From NCBI RefSeq assembly GCF_947179165.1, contig NC_077242.1, positions 24,629,097-24,693,096 of the forward strand: a stretch of DNA of 64,000 bases, given 5' to 3'. Positions 21,702 to 35,000 of the stretch are shown here, in pieces. This DNA is from Solanum dulcamara. Lineage: Eukaryota > Streptophyta > Magnoliopsida > Solanales > Solanaceae. The notes under the pieces were generated by a model. That model made no database searches. It was not told the DNA's origin and worked only from the letters and a program-made list of their open reading frames with translations. The translations under genes were made by a program, and so were the position numbers. Positions within the stretch are counted from its first letter, which is position 1. Each line of letters begins with the position of its first letter.

Positions 21702-24700
21702 CTATCCGAACTCATAATGCACATATGAATTTAAATTTAAAAAATGAACATTACCTTCAACATTCTCATCGATGGGCACAAATAGATGCGGATATTTAGC
21801 TTTCATATCTTCCTCCACTTACCATGTGGCTTCCTCAACAAATTGATTTCTCCACAAGACTTTGACCGAGGCAATCTCCTTGTTCCTCAATTTGCGAACC
21901 TGGCGATCAAGGATTTGGACCAGAACCTCTTCATATGAAAAGCTATCCTTAACTCCAATACTATCAATGGGGACTACCAATGAGGGATCGCCCAAGCACT
22001 TCTTCAACATCAAAATGTGAAATATCAGATGAATAGCGGCTAGCTTTGAGTGTAACTCGAACTCATAAGCGACATTTCCAATCCTCCTCAGCACCTAGTA
22101 AGGACCAATGTATCGATGACTAAGCTTTCCCTTCCTTCTAAACCTCATGACGCCCTTCATGGGTGACACTTTCAAGTACACCTAATCCTCCACCTCAAAC
22201 TCTAAGTCTCTTATTCTCATGTAGGTGGAAGATTTTTGACGGCTTTGGGCTGTCTTTAGCCTATCTTGAATAACTCTCACCTTCTCTATGGCTTGGTGAA
22301 CAAAATCAGGCCCAATCAACTCAACTTCACCAACCTCGAACCACCCAATTGGTGATCTGCACCTCCTCCCATACAAAGCTTCATAGGGAGCCATTTGAAT
22401 ACTTGCATGATAACTATTATTATATGCAAAATCTATGAGAGGTAAGTGATCATCCCAATTTCCTTTGAAGTCAAGTATGCATGCCCTCAACATATCCTCT
22501 AATGTCTGGATGGTGCGCTCCGCTTGGCCATCTTTCTGGGGATGAAAGGCCGTACTAAGATTCACCTTTGAACCCAGTCCCTTCTGAAAGGATCTCCAAA
22601 ATTGAGAAGTGAATTGAGCTCCTTTGTCTGAGATGATAGACAAAGGGACCCCATGCAACCTGACGATCTCCTGGATGTATAATTTTGCATAATCTTCTAC
22701 GGTGTCGGTACTCTTAACTGCCAAGAAATGAGCCGATTTCATCATCCTATCCACAATCACCCAAAACGAATCATGTTGTTTTCGGGACCTCGGTAAACCC
22801 GTAATAAAGTCCATATTGATTATCTCCCACTTCCATTCCAGAATTTCTATATTTTGAGCCAACCCACATGGACTTTGATGCTCAACTTTAACCTGTTGGC
22901 AATTTGGGCACTTGGAAACAAATTCCACAATATCTCTCTTTATTCCACTCCACCAATAAACTTTTCTCAAATCATGATACATCTTTGTAGAGCCAGGATG
23001 AATAGAGTATATGGAACTATGCGCTTCGGCCATAATCTTTCCTCGAACGTCATCAATATCTGGGACACACAATCTATTTTGGTACCTTAACACACCATCT
23101 CCCCCTTTGGTAAAAACCATCACCTTTTGCTTGTGAACAACTTTCTTCAATTGGAGAAGGACGGGATCTTGGTCTTGCTTCTCTTTTACCTTTGTTATGA
23201 GTGAGGATGCAGACCCATCCTGAACATTAACTCTGCCTTCATTATCCTCTGCAAGCCGAACTCCCAACCGAGGTAGTCTATGCACCTCTTTAGCCAATTC
23301 TTTCCTCCCATCTTCTATATGGGTAGTGCTACCCATAGACAACCTGCTAAGAGAATTAGTAACAATATTAGCTTTACTTGGTTGGTATATGATGCTCATA
23401 TCATAGTCTTTGAGTAGCTCGAGCCATCTCCTTTATCTCAGGTTAAGTTCCTTCTGGCTAAAGACGTATTGCAAGCTCTTATGATCGGTGAACACATCAA
23501 CATGCACTCCATATAAGTAGTGGCACCAAATTTTAAGAGCAAATACCACAGCTGCTAGCTCAAGGTCATGAGTTGGATAATTTTTCTCATGAATCTTAAG
23601 CTGTCTTGAAGCATAGGCTATCACCTTTCACCTCTTCATTAACACACAGCCCAATCCAACTCTAGATGCATCACAATAGATCATAAAATCCTCTGTTCCA
23701 TTGGTCAAAGTTAGAACATGAGCAGTGGTTAGTTTGTCCTTCAATTTCTGGAAACTCTCCTCAAAAGAATCGGACCATTGGAACTTATCCTTCTTTTGGG
23801 TCAGCTTGGTCAATGGTGATGATATGGATGAGAATCCCTCTACAAACCTTCGATAATAGCTAGCCAAACCCAAGAAGCTTCTTATATCTGTTGGGGATGT
23901 GGGTCTGGGCTAATTTTTCACTACTTTAATCTTTTGAGCATCAACCTGAATACTTTCTCTAGATATAATGTGGCCGAGAAAAGCCACTGATGCAAGCCAA
24001 AATTCACATTTGGAGAACTTTGCATATAATACTTGGTCTTTCAAAGTTTGCAAGACGACTCTAAGATGATAGGCGTGCTCCTCCTTATTCTTGGAATAAA
24101 CCAAAATATCATTAATGAATACAATCACAAATATATCAAGATATGACTTAAATACTCGATTCATGAGATCCATAAAAGCTATAGGGGCATTGGTCAACCT
24201 AAAGGACATAACCAAGAACTCAAAATGGCCATAACGGGTCCGAAAAGCTGTCTTTGGGATGTCACACTCCCTCACCTTCAACTGATGGGAACCCGATCTT
24301 AGGTCTATCTTTGAGAAACAAGTGGTACCCTAAAGTTGATCAAATGAATCATCTATTATGGGGAGAGGGTATTTGTTCTTTATGGTGACCTTATTTAGTA
24401 GCCTGTAATCAATACACATTCTAAGGGACCCATCTTTCTTTCGCACGAATAGGATGGGAGAACTCCATGGTGAGACACTTGGCCTAATGAATCCCTTATC
24501 TAACAAGTCCTTTAATTGTTCTTTCAACTCTTTCAACTCCGCAGGAGCCATTCTATATGGAGGGATAGAGATAGGCTGGGTACCAAGAAGGACATCGATC
24601 CCAAAGTCGATCTCCCTATCAGGAGGGACTCCGGGCAGATCTTTAGGAAAGACTTTAGGAAACTCGTTGACAATCGGTACCGACTCAAGGGATGGAGACT

Positions 24701-27282
24701 CAATACTATCATCTTTCACTCAGACGATGTGATAAACATACCCTTTCGAGATTAGTTTTCTGGCCCTAAAGTAGGAAATAAACTTACCCTTAGGCACGAC
24801 AGGACTACCCTTCCACTCTATGACAGCCTCATTTGGGAATTTAAACTTGACAATCTGATTCCTACAATCAATAGAGGCATAACAGACATAAAGCCAGTCC
24901 ATGCCAAGGATCACATCAAAATCGACAATGTCCAACTCAACTAAGTCAACCAAGGTATCCCTATGATGGATTGACATAGTGCAATCTCTATAGACTCTCT
25001 CAGCTAAGACAGAATCACCGATAGGAGTAGCTACATTGAAAGGCTCAAAAAGACATTCAGGAATTTTATTGAATTTACTAGCCACGTAAGGAGTCACAAA
25101 AGATAGTGTGGCACCCCGATCCATCAAAACATAATAGTTAAGATAAGAGACTCGAATCATACCCGTCATGACATTTAGGGAGTTTTCCTGATCTTGGCGA
25201 CTACCCATGACATATAAATGGTTTGTACCTCCGCTCACACCTAGAGTAGTGCCCCTCTGATTACCCTTAGCTGGTGGTGCGGTGGTAGAATACTGGGCCC
25301 TATTGCCCCATGTTGGACACTCCCTCTGAAAATAGCCCACCTGGCCATATTTATAACAACCCTTATCCCCCTCTCTGCACTCTACCAAGTGGAGCTTACC
25401 GCACTTATCACTTGATGGCTTCCCTTTCGAACCTTAACCCACTCTAGCCTGGGATTGAGAACCCCGGGATCTAAAATTCTGGTGACTCTGTCCTTGCTGA
25501 TCATACTTGCTATGCGGCATAGGTGCACTTGCGGTGGACGAGGCATAGTTGGAAGACCTCTTCTGGAAGAAGGACCTGTTGCCCTTATTCTGCCTCTGTT
25601 CATTCTCATGTCCAGCTGATTTTGCCTTCTTGCTCAGATGTTCCTCCCTATCTTTCCTCTTCTCATCCTCCACCTATTGAGCATACACCATTAATCTTGA
25701 AATATCTATGTTGGAGATATATAATGCTGCTTTGCACTTCTTCTTCACATGTCTTCCCAATCTGGAGACAAATTTTCTTATCTTCGACCTTATATCTGGG
25801 ATCATCTCTGGAGCATATCTGGATAACTGGATAAACTTTAGTTTTTCACGACCCAAGCCTAGGGCCTAGACGTGACATGGCGAATGAGGAACCCGAAAGT
25901 ACCTCAAACAAGCCTCTTAGCATTCTTTTAGCCTTTCATAGGTAATGATGATAAATAGACAAGCGGAAATCATAATAATAAATCTTCAACTTACATATGT
26001 CCAACAATACCTCTAACTATTAGATTTAATGGGGCTAAGACAAGTTCCTAGCTCACCCTCAATCATAATAGAAGAAATGCCATAATAAAATATCTTAACA
26101 TATCATAAGCTAGAAAGATAAAGGAGTATTGTTCCCGGAACATGGGAACTCACCAAAAATAGTCTTCAATGGAATATCAACTAGCCACGTGGAGGAGAAC
26201 GAGGAGGAGCACTGATCCCTACATGGTGATATCATGTAGGCAAAAGAGTATGCGTTAGTACTTTGAATGTACTAAGTATGTAAGGATGCATGAACATTGA
26301 GGAAATATTATAACATTTATGTAATATGGAACATAATGTAATACATGCATAATATATCATATGGATATCTTTTAAAATATTCATTTTGTGGGAAATTAAC
26401 CATAACCGACATTTAAGACCATGCGAGCTATTACATGGAATCCAACATAACCCCCTACGTTGGCCGGGGAGACTACTTGCCAGGTAGAACTCCGTCAATT
26501 TCATTCATTTCTTTAGCTTTAACTTTAAGGGCTTTCATGGATCCATTAGCCTAAGCCTACAAGGGCTCCTATGTTGACACATAGTTAATGAGACAAGGGG
26601 TTGCTACTAGGATTCCCTTACCGAATCCCGCATCAATGCCTCATTCGGTGCTAAGTCAATCCCACGGAATAGTTTAATACTTCAAAATATTCATAGCATA
26701 TAACTTGAGAATTCAAACATCATATTTGGTAGAATAGCTCATTAAAACATTTGATAATTCAAATATGCAAGAATTGTCCTTATTGCATAAAGAATCCATC
26801 ATTCATATCATTTCATCATTCCTTCATTTCATAAGACTCCCTTTTTGATCATAGATATTGCTTTCATAAATATTTATTTGAAGTCAAAGCTTTCAAGTCA
26901 AACTTTATTAAAAACATAGTAAAACTAGGTGGGTTCAAATCACTTCAACTTGCAAATATGTATGTAAATAAATATTCATAAATACTTTGAAATCCATTAA
27001 TTAAAAATTATGCTTTAAACAACCCACCATGAATTTCAAGAACCTTTAAATAGATAAATAGAGGAATTACTTGTAAACCATCAATTCATACATATAAAAT
27101 TATGTTGCATCAAAATAGACCAATAATCATTAGTTTAACCATGATTCATACTATTAAGTAAAAATAAGAATTACCATAAGAAAATATTACTTGAAATCAA
27201 AAGACTTAATTGAAAGAGTTTTTGGACTACATGGGTGAAAGAACCCATGAATAAACACCCACATAACTTAGAGTAGAGCTTA

Positions 27283-27313
<31 letters not shown>

Positions 27314-28783
27314 CATATAATCAAAATAATTTATACATGAGAGTGGAAGGAATACTCTCATTGAAGCCTTACATACCTGGAAACCGAAGCTTTAGTTGGT
27401 ACCAAAAGACTTAATGAACCCTCTTGAGTCCTAGCTTCTCTCCCTGCCGGAACATTTTGTTTACTACCCAGAGTATATGAATCACCAGAATAGTATTTCT
27501 TCACTACTAAGAACTAAAACTATATTTGAGAATGTGTAAAGAAGTGTATAGAGAGAAGATTTGCTTGAGAAAGCTTGATGAATAAAATGAGGAAATAAGG
27601 TGGGTATTTATAGGTGGGAAAGAGGGACCTAATAATAAATAAAATAATTATAAAAAAAATCTAAAAATTTAGTGGAATATATTGATGTCATGGATGATGT
27701 TAAATGGAGGACAATTTATGTCATGAGTGATGTCAAATGTATCTAGATCTTTCTATGGTAGGTGAAATGAGTTTTTTTTGACAGAATACTCTTTTTGGGA
27801 GCTACGTTTGAATAAGATAAATTCCTTATTAGGATTTGGTGTTTCATAATAATTGTAGATATAGAAGTCTAGTTTCATATCGTTCAAGAATAAACCAATT
27901 TGGATAAACCTACAGTGAGATATGATTTTTCTTTTATAAACACTCATTTCCATCACAGCATCCTACCTTACAAAAATTAATTTATTTGACCTACTTAACC
28001 TCCGAATATTAAAATATAGTCTTCATAAAAGTTGTAGGTAATGATCTTGTGGTTGCTAAGAAATTTGAATCACTCAATTTGTATATTCCTATGAAAAGTT
28101 ATGCCCAAAATACAGAGGCTGTATCATATTTAGGCAAAAATTGAAACATCGTATACAACGTTTTTAGGGGATGTTACATTTAGACTGTACTCTTTAATGG
28201 TCATACCCTCTTGTTTCAGATTCACAAACTCTTCCACTTTTGCTTCCCTCAATTCTCTGGGAAAGAAGTGGTCAAGAAAGGCTTCCTCAAATACATCCCA
28301 AATAGCAGGCTCAACATCTTCACCTTTACTTTGTTCCCAATGGTTATACCAGATGTTTGCCATATCCTTGAGCTGATAAGATGCCAACTCAACCCCCTCG
28401 ATCTCCGTAGAATGTATAGCTTTTAGGATCTTCCACATCTTATCAATAAAATTTTGGGGGTCTTCATCAACCTTGGAACCCGTGAATGCCGGCGGATTCA
28501 TTCTCAAAAAGTCTCTAATTCTTGTGGCAGCAGTTGGCTCTTGGGAACTAGAGCTAAGAATTAGCGAACTCTGGTTACCTTTGCGGGCAACCACTAATTG
28601 AGTGAGCATGGCAATTGCTCTTCAAAAATCTACCTCCGAGGTTGGTGCAGGCGGAGTAGTAGACACTTGAGATGCCTCAGCATACCTTGCAGGTCGTCCC
28701 CTATTCCTCGATGGGCGCATTTCTGACTGGGAAATCTCTATATTATCGACATTTCTCTGGCTAGCAGTATATTTAAGAGGCAT
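21702..28783 (-). pseudogene. Gag-pol polyprotein of gypsy B, one frame with eleven nonsense codons
   Basis: Encodes Gag, protease, RT, RNase H and integrase of a Tekay/Del-like element. Start MPLKYTASQRN at 28783, after the leader. Removing the solo LTR plus one TSD (2342 bp) leaves 4740 nt, 1580 codons in a single frame, so there is no net shift. Order: gag core RIRDFLRMNPP (28500s); knuckle GCYKYGQVGYFQREC (about 25330, Cys2 and His replaced by Tyr); protease LMDRGATLSFV (DSG/DPG expected); RT with FINDILVYS (about 24110; first Asp of the FIDD motif is Asn); RNase H YCDASRVGLG; integrase HHCC (CPNC) and D,D-35-E (SDKGAQF...GQAE) intact; chromodomain-like KLRNKEIASVKVLWRN. Stops: 28622, 25674, 25434, 24720, 24330, 23910, 23628, 23433, 22182, 22095, 21819. 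Not functional. Confidence 0.93.
25842..28178 (-). mobile_element. Solo LTR of gypsy family A in B gag
   Basis: Collinear over its whole length with the A LTR at 625-2925, with no internal region. TTTAG flanks both sides (25837-25841, 28179-28183). The right terminus TGTAACATCC is intact; the left terminus reads GTGAAAAA instead of GTGACA. It interrupts gag after KEYSL. Differences from the other copy include a TA run at 27283-27307. Solo LTRs arise by LTR-LTR recombination. Confidence 0.93.
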
Positions 28784-29000
28784 TATATATAACGTATAAA
28801 TGCACGAATCAGAAAGGAAGTCATATAGAGTTTAACTCTATCGCACGAGTTCAGAGTATGAAAGAAGTAAAATAATTCTTAATGTCTTATAGCCTCTTGA
28901 TTATAAATGTGGTGCACAACACACCCATAAGCAAGACTCTACTAGACACGGCTTCATAGACTCCCTAGGACTCTTGAACTTTGTGCTCTAATACTATATT
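28784..29000 (-). other. Leader and degenerate primer site of B
   Basis: Non-coding leader. At 28985-28996 the minus strand reads TAGTATTAGAGC, the Met-tRNA primer site with two changes, four bases after the LTR. Confidence 0.75.
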
Positions 29001-31422
29001 TGTCACGCCCTGAGAGAGTACCCTAGACGTGACCGACACTCAAAAGCCATTTATGGCCTTCAAGCGAACCACCTGGTCCAGTCACACTTTCATTTATTCA
29101 CATTCTATTAGTGGAAGACTCAATCATGAGAATACTATTCATAATTTAGGGCCAAAGGCCAAACAAATACCCAATCAATAACTAACTAGAATAAAACTAG
29201 TCAAAACAGACAATTCAATACTTCCACACTCTAGTCTATGAAGCCTCTATCAACAATCCAGGAGGTACCAATGACAAGTCCATGGCTACCAACAATCAAA
29301 ATAAAGGAAACAAAACAAATCTATAAAGATAATCTCGGTATCCTCCGAAAACTGGGAGGACTCACCAACTAGCTGGAAGTGAGAAAATCTTCAACGGTAC
29401 GTCGGTTGATGATCTCTAGTACCTGTATCTGCATTATGAAATGATGCAGGCCAAATGACGTCAGTATATAGAATGTACGAGTATGTAAAATGGCCGAATG
29501 AAACAAACATCAAGGAAGAATCAAATCAACTCGAAATCTCAACTCAAGAGAAAGAACAACTCAATCAAGTGTCCTAAGTCTAAATAGGGATATGATTTAG
29601 AAGGGACCAATCATATATAATTCAACCTAATCTGACTCGAAGTACTATCAAGACCTATATGGGAGTTTCTCTTATCCGACAACCATCACTTAATAGCCAG
29701 TGATAGTACAACAAGCCGACGTTATTGCCACGTCCATTCATACCTTGCCAGGGTAGGAACGAATCAACCAATCATGGATCCATATCCAACCAAGTCCTAT
29801 CATGTTAGGACGATAATTTGGGAAGCATCCGACTTTAACGGTTCAATCCCCTCCTATATTTGGCGACGTAGTTATTGGATTTGAGTTATTACTTACTCTT
29901 ACCCAATTTGGTGCTCGATACTCCTTCCAAAACTCAATGCTCATAAAACTCCATTCAATCAACTCAATCTAATCATATCAACAAGTCTCATTTGGAACCT
30001 TGTCAAATCATCAATTCTATCACAACCAAACCTCCTCCAATCATACTATCCGATCAATCTCAATCGTATCTTTCAAGTGAAATTTAAAAATGCATTTATA
30101 ACATCATACAATCCTATCCAATCATTTCTCTATTCATTTAGCAAATCTTTCTGGGACTCATCAAGGCTCCAAGGTTCTAAATAGACAATTTAAGATAATC
30201 AACATATTTAAGAAAATTAACATAATTAAAATATTTAAGAAAATCAATAAAGTATGTTTAACAACTCATATCCATGAAATCATACTAACATGAAGATTTT
30301 AGAAATTTCTTGACTCAACAACATCAACATAACAAAAATCAAATTAATAGATGAAAAGACTCATTTGGACATAAGCCTATAAAGAAACTCCATTCTTATG
30401 AACATTTAACCTCAAAGAAGGTGTAGTACACATGGGTGGACTCAACCCATGCTTTGAGAATCCTTACATACCTTGGTGAAGACCTTGAAGGAATCTTGAT
30501 GTTGGGTCTTCAATGGAAAGCTTGAACCTTAGGAATTCTTGAAGGCAATTTCTTGTTGAAGATGGATTGAGAGAGAAGGGAGTGGAGTCTAGGGCTTTTT
30601 GAGAGCAAAGGATTGATTATTTTCAGTCCCAAAATGTTCCAAGGCTAGAGTATATATAACTAGGGAAATGCCCAATTTGCCCTTCCTCAAAAATCTACAA
30701 AATCGGGCTAAAATCCTCCTGGCGCTATAGTGGCGCGCCGTGCCACTGCAGCGCCAAGTTGAATATAGGATTAAAATATGCACATCTGATAGTAGCGCGT
30801 TGCGCCAAGGACCAAACTACTGAGGCTTGTTCCTGACGCTATAGTGGCACGTCGCGCCCTTGTAGCGCCAAGCCTAAATTTCTCGGGTTTTGATAAATAG
30901 GCTTAAAAACCCTGCACATCTACTAGTGGCGCATCGTGTCAAGGACCAAACTACCGAGGCTTGTTCCTGGCGCTATAGTGGCGCATCGCGCCACTGCAGC
31001 GCCAAGCCCAGGTTTTTCTTAGTTATAGTCCAGGCCTGTAATTCCTGCAGCACTTGTCCGTCGTAAGATAGTAATAACGTTTGACTCCGAACTCCACAAA
31101 ATGCAATCTTGGTGGCGTTGGAAAGAAGCCTAAAATACCTTTCATTTAATAGGTTATGGGCCACCCAGTTCGTTATATTCAAAAAGATAAGGTCATTTGA
31201 AGTAGACCCTTATACAAGCTCATTCGAAAACTTAGCGAAGATGAGTTCTTTGGATTTGGCTTGGTTCTAAGGATCCCTTATGACCCTAAATCACCTCCGA
31301 CACTCTCCAATTTCTTAGGAATTGATCCTAACTCATGCATGCACTTTACAATCATCTAGTACGATCCTATACATACATGAAGAACGGTCTGAATCTTAGT
31401 GAAATTTTTTGGGGGTGTTATA
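29001..31422 (-). repeat. B 5' LTR
   Basis: 2422 bp, same length and modules as the 3' LTR; nested-dyad array at 30718-31006, with the most regular unit at 30968-31004. The outer end reads GTTATA instead of GTTACA. Confidence 0.92.
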
Positions 31423-32048
31423 AAATAGTATTGTACATTTATATCGTACCTGGCCCATCATGGGACTTAGTGGAAGATGTATTAATAGCATGCACGAGCA
31501 GAGTAGTGAGTAATCATATGGAAGTTAAATCATTATCTGAGACTCTATGAAATAGTCAAGTGAACCGTCACTTGAAGGTTAGGATAGTAATTGTCTTAAG
31601 TACCCTCTAAAGGTCACTAGGGATCATATCAAGTGGCGCCTTAGGCATCATAGACGTGCATCAAGATCATGCCACACAACTTATGTAATCAGAGACATTT
31701 ATCATCCTAGAGTCCTTAGAAGTAGGAGCTTACGTATCCAATTACTACTCAACATATAGAAGGATCGAGGGTAGTAGTTCAACTACTTTAAGACCTTTAA
31801 CATTCAAAAGTGAATACTATTCACGAGTTATACCCGAAACTTATAAATGGAATTACCTCCAAACTCATATCATATAACATTTCACTTACATTTAAGACAT
31901 TCCAAAAGCAAGAAGAGATAGTCTTTACATGTACTACTTTTTATCATATAGAAGACTTGAAAGGCAATAACTCAATTATTCTAGAAGGTCTAACATCAAG
32001 AAGTTGATAAGAATTATGAGTCATACTTGGAGTTTTATGAATGGAATT
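31423..32048 (-). repeat. C 3' LTR, piece 2
   Basis: Resumes the C LTR after element B and is collinear with about 47850-48704 of the 5' LTR, less about 240 bp lost between two GGGACT(C/T)GGTG-type repeats. Ends in GGAATT where D begins. Confidence 0.87.
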
Positions 32049-35000
32049 TGTCACGACCCAACCTCGTGGGCCGTGAATAGTATCCGAATTAAGCACTCGA
32101 ATACACACCTGTTATCTTTAATTAATTCACAACTAAACATGCTATGGGATTTAAGGAAATATAATGTCATCTCGAAACTGTCCCATATTTATATATGTTA
32201 TAACCTGTCTCCTGAGGAGTTACAATGTCAAAGATAACATAGTACGTAAGCCAACAAGGCTGTCATTATATGTAAGAACGTCCCCTATATATCATATACA
32301 TATACGCAAGATGACATGACTGCCATTATACATTATATTCTAAAATATACATGTACATACGCAAGCCGGCAAGGCTGCCACTATGAATGGGAACGTTCTG
32401 AAATATAAGTCATACTAGCACAGCTCGACCACATCTATATATAACCCACACATATGTCTACAGACCTCTAAGAATATCAACCATAACATATGACGGGACA
32501 GTGCCCCGCCGTACCCCTAGATAAACAAATATATACATCAAAATATCTATACCAAAAGTCTAGGCTCCAGGACAATGGAGCACTTCTAAAACCGCTGAGT
32601 GGAAATCTTAAACTGGCGGATCTCCAAAATGAACGTCTGTACCTGTGGGCATGAAACGCAACCTCCCAAAGAAAGGGGGTCAGTACGATATATGCACTGA
32701 GTATATAAAGAATAACATATCATAAATAAGATCACATGTGAAGTAGAGATTCAGGAGACAAGTATGATACTCAAGAAATCACTATACATGTACCTTATGA
32801 AATAAAATCATGCATGCTTATATAATATATCATATCCAACCCTTTATGGACTCAATGAATCTGTCACGTACATGTATATAATATTCAGCCCATCATGTGG
32901 CTTGGCGCCATCATCATATCACCATGTCATCATATTATATTATCATATATATATATATATACCATACCTGACCTTTTAGTGAGGGACTCGGTGAATAACA
33001 CAATGAAATTGTGCAGAATACATACCCAGCCTGGGACACAATGAAAGATATATTAAGGCATGCACAAGCAGAGTAGTGAGTAACCATATGCATTTAAACC
33101 ATCATTTGTGACTCAATAGAATAATGAAAATGAACCATCATTTGAAAATCAAGACAATAGTCATTTAAAGTAACCTTTGATTTCCATTATAAATTATGTC
33201 AAATATGAACTATACCGAAGTATGAATTGTACTAAAATATGAATTATACCAACTAGGATGGATGGAATCATACATATGAGTCAAGACATAGTGATATAAA
33301 TTTTGGAAATCAAGAATATTAGCCCTCCTAGTAATCTATGAATATGAGCTTCTTTGGAATTTATACATTCGTCGTCCGTTTGTTTCATAAGGTCATGCCA
33401 AAAGAAAGAAAGGTTATCTTTACATATCTTTAACGTTTTTCCTCACACAACATATATATACTGCCCCATACCTATATTAATACGTTAAGCATTATGGTTA
33501 GGCTATGGAAAGGCATAAAAAATACTTCATCATTTGTAGGTTATTTCTAGAAAACATTTGACAGCACCTCCCCTATACCGCTCACTTTCCCCACTTCCAA
33601 ATCAGCCATACAATCACCAAGCAACATCATCAATCAAACATTCAAATGCCATATCAAGATAAGCCAACATGATATTCAAAAATACTCCAAACAACCCACA
33701 TAACATTTGACTTCCGTTGATTATCAACATGACAACTATGATGCTATCAAATTACTTCTAATAGGTTGCAACCATCACACCTTATCAAAATGATTTATAG
33801 CAGCCCACAATTAACCATACGATGCATAATCATAACTACACTTAATATTTCAATTCAACACAAGTAACCACACGTTACAACCAACTCTTAAATCAATTAC
33901 AACTCCAACTTGACATGTTGAATGCTTTCATTTTTATTACATGATCAACGACAATAATAACCACAATATTAATCATGGAGTTTTCTTACTTTCAATTCTA
34001 TTTAATATCAATAAATCTCTTCATTATAACATCATTTCTAGATTAAGGCAACCCACATTCATTACATTCAACAATAATTCCAAATCCACATTAAACTACT
34101 ACATCTTCAAGTCATCTTTAATGAACACAGTCTTAATGTTTTATGGAAATAATCCCAAAACAGCCCTACTAACATATAATGGAACATATAACCTTAATTA
34201 CCATTAATATTTCAAGCTCAATAAGAACAAAAACAACATATCAAAACAACCCCTATCTACAACATAAAGATGCACAAAAACTTTGAGAATACTTGCGAAC
34301 ACACCAAGAAAATTACATACGATTTTTACGCCTTGTTTCATACTTTCTTTTTATCAAATTTAATGACATATAGAAGCAGCCCCAAAATAGCAATATTACT
34401 CATTTAAATGTAAGAAATCCATGTTAATATCCCCACAAGTTCTTCAACAGCCCACAAAATAAATTTCAACCTCCACTTTAACCATTTAATCTCTTCATTC
34501 TCATCACAAAATCTATAACAATAACAACCAAATACTAAGAAAAATTAATTCTATTTTCTGCAACAAAATAGCCCCAAACATCTCCCACATGGTTAAATCA
34601 TCAACTCCCATGATTTTATATATTCATCACTCATTTATCAACTCACACAAGTTTAAATCACCTTCAAGATGAAGAAATTGAGGGAAAAGAGATGAAGTCT
34701 TACGTTAGGTTATAGTGACCCAACTTGCTTGGAACTTGAGGGCTTGATCAAAAACATTTTTGTAGCCCTAAATATTTCATCCTTGCTGCCATACACATGA
34801 ATAATTATCACTCTTAAGCCCTTAATTTCTCCCTTACTCTCTATCTTGGGCGAGCTCTCTTTCTCTCTTTCGTTACTTCTCTCTATCTTCATTTATTGAA
34901 GATGAGAGTTCTTGGATCTTGGAGAACTCTCTAGAGTTTGGAAAGAAGTTGATGCAGATTTTTTTGGTCAAATGTAGACACATGTGCTGCCCAAGACCTT

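Larger units (their letters stand above)
19164..31422 (-). mobile_element. Gypsy element B (Tekay/Del-like), complete, with a nested solo LTR
   Basis: Two LTRs of equal length (2422 bp), polypurine tract, gag-pol, leader and degenerate primer site. Flanked by AAAGA (19159-19163) and AAATA (31423-31427), a TSD with one change. The C LTR sequence is collinear across the insertion. Without the nested LTR the element is about 9.9 kb. Equal LTR length and an unshifted frame make it the best preserved full-length gypsy here. Confidence 0.9.

Noticed and set aside
22854..25834. Plus-strand frames opposite B pol and gag
   Set aside because: Shadows of the minus-strand gag-pol frame, which has clear RT and integrase motifs.
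26232..26504. 90-codon minus-strand frame in the solo A LTR
   Set aside because: Within LTR U5/R sequence, not open in the same form in the other A LTR, no known domain.
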